Virus record (IMG/VR): IMGVR_UViG_3300027733_000159
Coordinates: 1 to 29,060 of that record
Strand: one strand, 5' to 3'
Source: a virus
Length of the DNA stretch: 29,060 bases
This document shows positions 1-5,745 of the stretch, piece by piece; position 1 is the first letter of the stretch; each line of letters begins with the position of its first letter. A program made the position numbers and the translations under genes. The notes beneath the pieces are model-generated. The model saw only the letters and a list, made by a program, of their open reading frames with translations, made no database searches and had not been told where the DNA came from.

Positions 1-600
1 TGTACCACTTGTACCTGAAGTACCATCTGTTCCACTAGTACCATCTATTCCTGAAGTACCGCTAGTTCCTGTTGTACCTGAAGTACCATCTGTTCCACTA
101 GTACCATCTATTCCTGAAGTACCGCTAGTTCCTGTTGTTCCACTAGTTCCATCTATTCCTGAAGTACCGCTAGTTCCTGTTGTACCTGATGTACCATCTG
201 TTCCACTAGTTCCATCTATTCCTGAAGTTCCACTAGTTCCTGTTGTTCCTGATGTACCATCTGTTCCACTAGTTCCATCTATTCCTGAAGTTCCACTAGT
301 TCCTGTTGTTCCTGATGTACCATCTGTTCCACTTGTTCCGTCAGTACCTGAAGTACCATCTGTTCCACTAGTTCCATCTATTCCTGAAGTTCCACTAGTT
401 CCTGTTGTTCCTGATGTACCATCTGTTCCACTTGTTCCGTCAGTACCTGATGTACCATCTGTTCCACTAGTACCATCTATTCCTGAAGTTCCACTAGTTC
501 CTGTTGTTCCTGATGAACCTGAAGTTCCTGAGGTACCATCTGTTCCACTAGTTCCGTCTATTCCTGAAGTACCTGATGTACCACTTGTACCTGAGGTTCC
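1..600 (-). repeat. Tandem 9-bp/63-bp repeat encoding Gly-X-Y triplets
   Basis: Each 9-bp unit encodes one Gly-X-Y triplet. Seven units make a higher-order 63-bp period that reads GTT-GTS-GTS-GID-GTS-GTD-GTS in protein order. Successive periods differ mainly at third codon positions, and some carry extra GTS-GTD pairs (for example near 320-360 and 420-460), which implies expansion and contraction by unequal exchange. The array continues past the left edge. Assembly of this region may be unreliable. Confidence 0.9.
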
Positions 601-1467
601 TCCTGTTATTGTTACGGTAATATTTCCACCACCATCGTTTGTTACTGTTGCACCATTAAATGTTATTCCTGATACAGGGTCAACTGTCGTAATTCCGTCA
701 CCAACCGATAAGGCTGAACCAGAACCTGAAGTAATTCCTGTTATAACAACACTACCTCCACCACTATTATTAAGAGTTAAACTTGAAGTTCCACTATCAT
801 AAGTTCCACCAGTAACACTACTGTTGAACCCTGAAATTGATACTGTACCTCCTGTACTATTATATAAATCTAAAGTTGAAGTTGCTGAGTAATAAGTACC
901 ACCTGTGATGGCCTCATTATCTCCATGGAATATTCTCCATCTTGCATCTAAGTAAGTCGCTCCATCAATACCTTCAATTGTAGAACCTGTCCATGCATTC
1001 ATAAGAGCAGTACCACCTGCTCCGACATTAACAACTTGATAACCGTATTCTAATTCGGTAACGTCATTATCAGCAACCGCAATGTTCCAAAGTGACGAAT
1101 AATTAGGTATTTGAAATTGATATGTTTCCTGAGTTTCTTGGACAAATACCAACATACCCAATCTTCTTCTACCCGAAGAAATACCATCATTATACAAGTT
1201 TAATTGGTTAATTACTGGCGGATTAAATGGAACGTAACCCCCACATATGAAACTGATTGGAATGGTATTACCTGTAAAGACTACCTCCCCACCTCCATCA
1301 TATATATCGGTAGGAATAGTCCAATTTAAGTCAGATAGGTTCCATACTTCCATGTACCCACCTACCATGTCGACACTAAATGATACTCCCGTATTACTTA
1401 TTCTATCAACGGAAAAAGGTCCATTAACAAAAGTATCTGAGGTTGGATTTTTATAATTGAAACTCAT
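1..1467 (-). CDS. Collagen-like (Gly-X-Y) phage tail fibre/adhesin, partial at the window edge
   Basis: The frame is open from the ATG at 1467 to base 1, giving 489 codons with no stop, so the C terminus lies outside the window. Residues 1 to about 187 form a non-repetitive N-terminal region (begins MSFNYKNPTSD). Residues about 188-246 hold two copies of a roughly 30-residue beta-type repeat, each starting TGGTY and ending in an ISGF or ITGI strand. From residue 290 to the edge every third residue is Gly, in units such as GTS, GTD, GID and GTT. Collagen-like repeats are known in phage tail fibres, where they trimerise into stiff rods. Position at the end of the tail cluster fits a distal fibre or host-binding protein. 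The receptor-binding part, if any, would be C-terminal and is not visible. It could instead be a capsid or whisker fibre. The leader contains a T4-late-like TATAAATA box. Confidence 0.85.
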   Translation of the reverse strand, partial: MSFNYKNPTSDTFVNGPFSVDRISNTGVSFSVDMVGGYMEVWNLSDLNWTIPTDIYDGGGEVVFTGNTIPISFICGGYVPFNPPVINQLNLYNDGISSGRRRLGMLVFVQETQETYQFQIPNYSSLWNIAVADNDVTELEYGYQVVNVGAGGTALMNAWTGSTIEGIDGATYLDARWRIFHGDNEAITGGTYYSATSTLDLYNSTGGTVSISGFNSSVTGGTYDSGTSSLTLNNSGGGSVVITGITSGSGSALSVGDGITTVDPVSGITFNGATVTNDGGGNITVTITGGTSGTSGTSGTSGIDGTSGTDGTSGTSGSSGTTGTSGTSGIDGTSGTDGTSGTDGTSGTDGTSGTTGTSGTSGIDGTSGTDGTSGTDGTSGTDGTSGTTGTSGTSGIDGTSGTDGTSGTTGTSGTSGIDGTSGTDGTSGTTGTSGTSGIDGTSGTTGTSGTSGIDGTSGTDGTSGTTGTSGTSGIDGTSGTDGTSGTSGT

Positions 1468-1486
1468 TTTATATTATCTTTTTTTT

Positions 1487-1494
1487 TATTTATA
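1487..1494 (-). promoter_or_regulatory. T4-late-like promoter box TATAAATA
   Basis: The minus strand reads TATAAATA 19 bases upstream of the ATG at 1467. This is the exact consensus of T4 late promoters, which are read by gp55-directed polymerase. An A-run lies between box and gene. In AT-rich DNA this 8-mer turns up by chance several times per window, so position and orientation are the only support. Confidence 0.4.
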
Positions 1495-1518
1495 TAATTT
1501 ATCTTAATAATTTTATTT

Positions 1519-3138
1519 TTATACTAACGTTCCTCCTTGTAAGAAGTTTGGTAGTGAACTTATAGGTAATTGGAACGACGTACCATTGTACGTTGAATAC
1601 ATTCTATATGTTCCAGCTGGCATGTTAGTGCTTCCTGAATAGTTAACTATTAAACTATTATAAGTTGTATTCATATTTCTTGAAATCATCGAACCTGATG
1701 ATGTTCCGTTTTTAACTTGTGAATATTTCAATCCATTAGTTGCTCCAGTTGAAGCGAAAATTATAACCCAACTTGTTGCTGAGAATGCTCCTGTTGGGAT
1801 TCTAGTTGTTTGGAATTTGTAAGCTTCAATTGGATTACCAAATGCGTCATTACCTCCTGATACTGTTGAAATTGGTGCCGTAATAATTGCTGGTTCATAA
1901 ACTCCCCATCCTGAGTAACTAATAAATGCATTCATTTGAGTATCAAATGATGCCTGTGTTGTTGACGGTACTGAGAATCCAGCAACGTTAAATCCTCTAA
2001 ATTGAGGTGTTATCGCTCCTTGATTACCTTGCATCCAAGTACTTAAATTGTTTCTAGAAGCAACATCACCTTGGTCCATAAAGATGTAAGCGAATAACGG
2101 AGCATTTGTTGGTGTAGGTGTTGGTGTACTTGTTGAAGTTGTTGTTACCGTTGGTGTATTTGTTTGTGTTACCGTTGGTGTATTTGTTGGTGTTTCAGTT
2201 GGTGTTGAAGTTACAGTTGCAGTGTTAGTCGGAGTAGGTGTCATAGTAGCTGTTGCAGTTGCCGTTGCGGTAACTGTCGCAGTGTTAGTTGGTGTAGGTG
2301 TAGCCGTTGCCGTCTCAGTTGGAGTCGGTGTTAACGTCGCAGTTGCGGTTGGTGTTGATGTTAAAGTTGTTGTTGGTGTACTTGTAACTGTTGGAGTTTG
2401 AGTTGGTGTTTCAGTAGGAGTACTTGTTGGTGTTTCACTTGGAGTTTGAGTCGGAGTTTCTGTGTTAGTTGGTGTTACTGTAGGTGTTGAAGTCTCAGTA
2501 TTTGTAGGCGTATTTGTAGGAGTCTCTGTTGGAGTTGATGTCGGAGTTTCTGTATTAGTTGGTGTTACACTTGCAGTATTAGTTGGTGTATTAGTTGGTG
2601 TTTCACTCGGAGTATTAGTTGGTGTATTAGTTGGAGTTGAAGTTACTGTTTGTGTATTAGTTGGTGTTACCGTTGAAGTGTTAGTTGTAGTTACAGTTGG
2701 AGTATTTGTTGGTGTTTCACTTGGTGTGTTTGTTGGAGTTTCTGTTGGCGTAGGACTAGCTCCTATTGTAGGAGTTGGACTTGGCGTATTTGTTGGTGTT
2801 GGAGTATTAGTTGCAGTCTCTGTCGGAGTCGGCGTATTGGTCGCAGTCTGTGACGGAGTTGGCGTTAATGTTGCCCCTGGAGTTATTGATGGAGTAGGTG
2901 TTGGTGTAGGTGTAGTACAATCTAAGGTTATTACTACCCCGTTGAACATATCTGTTCTTGTATAACCTGAACCAATTAAAGATGTGTTGACGTAAATACT
3001 AAATGGACCTAACGCATTTGAGTTAGAAGCTAGTCTTACTATGTAAGTTGTACATGCGCTTACACTAAGTTGTTCTGTTACTGTAGTATCATTACAACCA
3101 GGTGCATTATTTACGACTAAAATATTATAAAGTGCCAT
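1519..3138 (-). CDS. Tail adhesin-like protein with a long Thr/Pro linker
   Basis: The 539-residue protein has three parts. Residues 1-74 form a small beta-rich N-terminal domain with Cys15, Cys29 and Cys74. Residues about 75-345 are almost entirely Thr and Pro with interspersed Asn, Ser, Val, Glu and Ala ([11 protein letters not shown] style). Residues about 346-539 form a globular C-terminal domain (begins [13 protein letters not shown]) rich in Thr, Ser, Gly and aromatic residues. No signal peptide or membrane segment is seen. The layout suggests an anchor, an extended mucin-like spacer and a distal binding head, as expected for a tail appendage, but I do not recognise the head domain. It is separated from the upstream 127-residue gene by 94 bases that contain an A10 run and a hairpin next to the start codon. 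Role inferred from architecture and position. Confidence 0.75.
   Translation of the reverse strand: MALYNILVVNNAPGCNDTTVTEQLSVSACTTYIVRLASNSNALGPFSIYVNTSLIGSGYTRTDMFNGVVITLDCTTPTPTPTPSITPGATLTPTPSQTATNTPTPTETATNTPTPTNTPSPTPTIGASPTPTETPTNTPSETPTNTPTVTTTNTSTVTPTNTQTVTSTPTNTPTNTPSETPTNTPTNTASVTPTNTETPTSTPTETPTNTPTNTETSTPTVTPTNTETPTQTPSETPTSTPTETPTQTPTVTSTPTTTLTSTPTATATLTPTPTETATATPTPTNTATVTATATATATMTPTPTNTATVTSTPTETPTNTPTVTQTNTPTVTTTSTSTPTPTPTNAPLFAYIFMDQGDVASRNNLSTWMQGNQGAITPQFRGFNVAGFSVPSTTQASFDTQMNAFISYSGWGVYEPAIITAPISTVSGGNDAFGNPIEAYKFQTTRIPTGAFSATSWVIIFASTGATNGLKYSQVKNGTSSGSMISRNMNTTYNSLIVNYSGSTNMPAGTYRMYSTYNGTSFQLPISSLPNFLQGGTLV
2104..2916 (-). repeat. Degenerate tandem repeat encoding the Thr/Pro-rich linker
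   Basis: About 810 bp of short repeats built from ACN and CCN codons, with local periods of 6, 12 and 18 bp (for example [14 protein letters not shown]). Sub-blocks differ: Asn/Glu/Ser variants dominate in the first half, Ala/Val variants (TATATATAT) in the second. The repeat also leaves a long open frame on the opposite strand, which is a composition artefact. Confidence 0.85.
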
Positions 3139-3140
3139 CC

Positions 3141-3165
3141 GCGGATTTTATTTAATAAATACCGC
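3141..3165 (-). promoter_or_regulatory. Leader hairpin next to the start codon of the Thr/Pro-linker gene
   Basis: On the minus strand GCGG (3165-3162) can pair with CCGC (3144-3141), with a further five A-T pairs inside after a two-base mismatch. The 3' arm ends two bases before the ATG at 3138, and the start itself sits in the palindrome ATCCGCGGAT. Folding here could shield the ribosome start. The loop contains TATTTATT, which resembles the core found before other late genes. Confidence 0.3.
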
Positions 3166-3232
3166 AAGTATTCTATTTCCCTACTATTAATCTTAAAAAT
3201 AATAAAATGATTCTTTTTTTTTTAATTATGGA

Positions 3233-3616
3233 TTAGCAGCTTGGGTCTGATAAACTTAAATCATTAATAAAACAACTCGGGTCGGCTAAACTAACTCCAA
3301 AAACACAAGAAGAATTTTGAATGTCTATGTTAACAACACAGCTTTCCATCTGAATTGTAATTTGGAATGTACATCCAAAAGTACATTGAAGTATTTTAAA
3401 AACTTGACATCCATTCGCATCGACCAACAAAAGCATTATTTCAGGTGCAGTTTCAAAAATTGAAGGAATTACCGTGTTATAATAGACTGTTGGTGGAACT
3501 GTTGTTCCTGTTGCAATCGTACCTAATAACGATTGATTATTTCCATAAACATCCGCTATATAAACATTAATTGGATTCGTTCCTCCTGATATGTCCGTTA
3601 TTCTTACTTGTGTCAT
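3233..3616 (-). CDS. Small Cys-repeat tail-cluster protein, function unknown
   Basis: A 127-residue protein. I place the start at the ATG at 3616, whose ATGA overlaps the stop of the SprB-repeat gene, rather than the GTG nine bases upstream. The N-terminal half is beta-strand-like (TQVRITDISGG...) and the C-terminal half carries Cys spaced 11-12 residues apart in the motif SC-x(9,10)-SC, ending with Cys as the last residue (DPSC). No signal peptide or membrane segment is seen. The regular Cys spacing suggests a small repeat fold with stacked Cys or intermolecular disulfides. The tight ATGA overlap points to co-translation with the 710-residue adhesin, so it may be a partner or cap of that protein. 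No family recognised. Confidence 0.7.
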   Translation of the reverse strand: MTQVRITDISGGTNPINVYIADVYGNNQSLLGTIATGTTVPPTVYYNTVIPSIFETAPEIMLLLVDANGCQVFKILQCTFGCTFQITIQMESCVVNIDIQNSSCVFGVSLADPSCFINDLSLSDPSC

Positions 3617-5745
3617 GATAAGCACATTATGTCATAAACTATAACTAAGTCGATTATAATTTCTTGTCCTTGTAGAGAAGTATTATTTCTGCTTGTTTCA
3701 ATAGTTATTTGGTTATTTAATTGGTCGATAGTTACATTACCAATGCCAGGAATACTCAACAATAAAGATTTAATAGTATTATACCATAAATTATCACTTG
3801 GCGCTTGAACTAACGATGTTGAAGTAAAGAATGGTTGACTTACAACTGTTCCTGCAGGATTTACAGATACTTTAGCGGTATAGACCGCATTAACTAACGC
3901 GCATTCTGTGTTACCTGTCGTTAAATCATAGAATCCTTCATTTAACATTTGCAACATACCAAATTTAGTTGGAGATGATATGTTGAAGACTTCGGCTCCC
4001 ATTACATATGATTGATATGACGCGTAATTTTTGTAACAATTAATATTTGTTGACCTTGTTAATGAACATCCATTACTATCTACGACAGTTAAACTATATG
4101 TTCCCGCAGTTAATCCTGTTACTTGAATTTGTTGTGGTTCATTGGCAATATTGTCCGACCAATTAAAATTAAATGGTGGTTCTCCTGATGAAATAAATGC
4201 AGTTATTTGTCCGTTACTTCCACTACCACAAGAAGTACTATATAATGAGAAGTCTAAACGTTGGCTAAATGGAATAGATACTGTTTGAGTTTGAACACAA
4301 CCGTCAGAATCTGTTACTGTAACCGTATGAGGCCCTGCAGATAAATTATTAAATGTTACCGCACTTAAATTTGTATCAAGAACATTATATAACCCATCAA
4401 CAGAATAGTCTAATGGCATAGTTCCTCCAGTTGTTGAATATATTGTGATTAGTCCATTATTTTGATTACAACTTGTTGAAGTTACATCTGTTGAAATTGT
4501 AAATTTGTTTTCAGTAATAATTGTTACTTCTTGCATATATGAGCAACCCGTTGAATCTGAAACCGCAACAGTATATGTACCAGTTGATAATCCATTAAAA
4601 ACATAAGTTGTTTGTGAGGTATTAATATTTGTTTGAGCTCCGTTTGGAGATATTAATGTGTAAGTATATGGTGTTGACCCTCCAACCACTGATATTTGAA
4701 TCAATCCGTTTGTGCTTGAACATGTTGAATTTTGGTTACTTACTAATACAGATGTTATACCACCTGGAGTTTGTAATGTTGTCCCCGCAAATAATTGACA
4801 AAACGCGGCGTCAGTAACTTGGAAATTGTAATCTCCAGCGGTTAACCCTGATAAACTATACGTTCTTGAATAAGATACTAAAACATTACCTGTTGACGCA
4901 GAATAATAAAATGGCGCGGTTCCTCCTGTAATCGTCAAATTAATTACCCCATTATTTTGAAAACAACCTGGTGATGTCGATGTAATAATACCTAAACCTA
5001 TTTGATTAACATTTGTAACGGAACCTTCAGCAGATTTTGTACATCCATATGCATCGGTTACAGCAACTGAATAACTACCCGAAGTTAAACCTGTAATTGT
5101 ACTACCTGTTTGTCCATTACTCCATAGGTATGAAAAAGGAGCTTGTCCTGTTTGACCTGTTACTGTAATTTTACCTATTGGAGTTCCACCGCAACTTGAA
5201 TTTGGCACAACATACAATCCAAAATCAAATGCTGTTGATGTATCAATAATAAAACTTTGAGTTTCACCTGAACATCCACCCAAATCTTCTGCAACCATAT
5301 AATAGGAACCATAGTCTATATTACCAAAAATAATTTCTGAAGTATTAGTTATCGCAGATTGAATTAAAGTATTACTCATGTCATACAAATAAAAATTTGT
5401 TGACGAATATAATGATGTTGATGTTCCTGTTACAGAGCCGTTCGCAAAATCACATGTAGTATCTTGTACACCTAAAATTGACGCACAAACACCACTTGAG
5501 ACTGGTATGTTTATGTAAAATTCTTGGTTTGTTGGTAATGTAGAATCATTAACTCTTACAACATATGTGTCAGCAGATAAATTGTATCTAGACGAATATA
5601 AGACTGCGGTATCTTGACCTAAGTTAGGGCTTGTCCATTGGACAGTATATGGCTCGGTTCCTCCTGTTGGTACTATGGTGATAGCACCAGTGTTTTGGGA
5701 TTGACAATCCCCCGTAATCTGTAATATATAATTAAATGCTGCCAT
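3613..5745 (-). CDS. SprB-repeat tail adhesin
   Basis: A 710-residue protein with about seven consecutive SprB-like repeats (residues about 14-85, 98-165, 185-243, 261-325, 342-410, 426-490, 506-568). Each runs from a Cys and an NG/TG-I strand through a GG-x-x-P-Y/F turn to an L-x-A/S-G-x-Y strand and closes with V-x-D-x-x-G-C. SprB repeats (PF13573) are known from the flavobacterial gliding adhesin SprB and other Bacteroidota surface proteins. The last about 140 residues are different, and residues about 620-708 resemble the C terminus of the neighbouring 995-residue protein. There is no signal peptide, as expected for a virion protein. The start ATG overlaps the stop of the 995-residue gene by one base (TAATG). 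Likely a tail appendage that mimics or engages host surface proteins; the repeat call is firm, the role is inferred. Confidence 0.85.
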   Translation of the reverse strand: MAAFNYILQITGDCQSQNTGAITIVPTGGTEPYTVQWTSPNLGQDTAVLYSSRYNLSADTYVVRVNDSTLPTNQEFYINIPVSSGVCASILGVQDTTCDFANGSVTGTSTSLYSSTNFYLYDMSNTLIQSAITNTSEIIFGNIDYGSYYMVAEDLGGCSGETQSFIIDTSTAFDFGLYVVPNSSCGGTPIGKITVTGQTGQAPFSYLWSNGQTGSTITGLTSGSYSVAVTDAYGCTKSAEGSVTNVNQIGLGIITSTSPGCFQNNGVINLTITGGTAPFYYSASTGNVLVSYSRTYSLSGLTAGDYNFQVTDAAFCQLFAGTTLQTPGGITSVLVSNQNSTCSSTNGLIQISVVGGSTPYTYTLISPNGAQTNINTSQTTYVFNGLSTGTYTVAVSDSTGCSYMQEVTIITENKFTISTDVTSTSCNQNNGLITIYSTTGGTMPLDYSVDGLYNVLDTNLSAVTFNNLSAGPHTVTVTDSDGCVQTQTVSIPFSQRLDFSLYSTSCGSGSNGQITAFISSGEPPFNFNWSDNIANEPQQIQVTGLTAGTYSLTVVDSNGCSLTRSTNINCYKNYASYQSYVMGAEVFNISSPTKFGMLQMLNEGFYDLTTGNTECALVNAVYTAKVSVNPAGTVVSQPFFTSTSLVQAPSDNLWYNTIKSLLLSIPGIGNVTIDQLNNQITIETSRNNTSLQGQEIIIDLVIVYDIMCLS
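4042..5706 (-). repeat. Seven diverged SprB-type protein repeats
   Basis: Protein-level repeats of about 60-80 residues within the 710-residue gene. Copies are clearly related at the boundary motifs (Cys...NG-I; GG-x-x-P-Y; L-x-A-G-x-Y; VTD-x-x-GC) but diverged in DNA, so this is an old array, unlike the near-identical 63-bp array at the left edge. The second copy is the most degenerate. Confidence 0.75.

Noticed and set aside
1-600. CRISPR-like regular repeats at the left edge
   Set aside because: There are no unique spacers; the units are contiguous 9-bp codon-triplet repeats in one open reading frame.
2462-2965. A 167-residue plus-strand open frame rich in Gly-Val
   Set aside because: It is the complement of the Thr/Pro repeat; absence of stops follows from the repeat composition, and it runs against every other gene.
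3183-3232. Possible terminator with an A10 run after the 127-residue gene
   Set aside because: Only A-tract/T-tract pairing is available with no GC stem; not distinguishable from AT-rich spacer.
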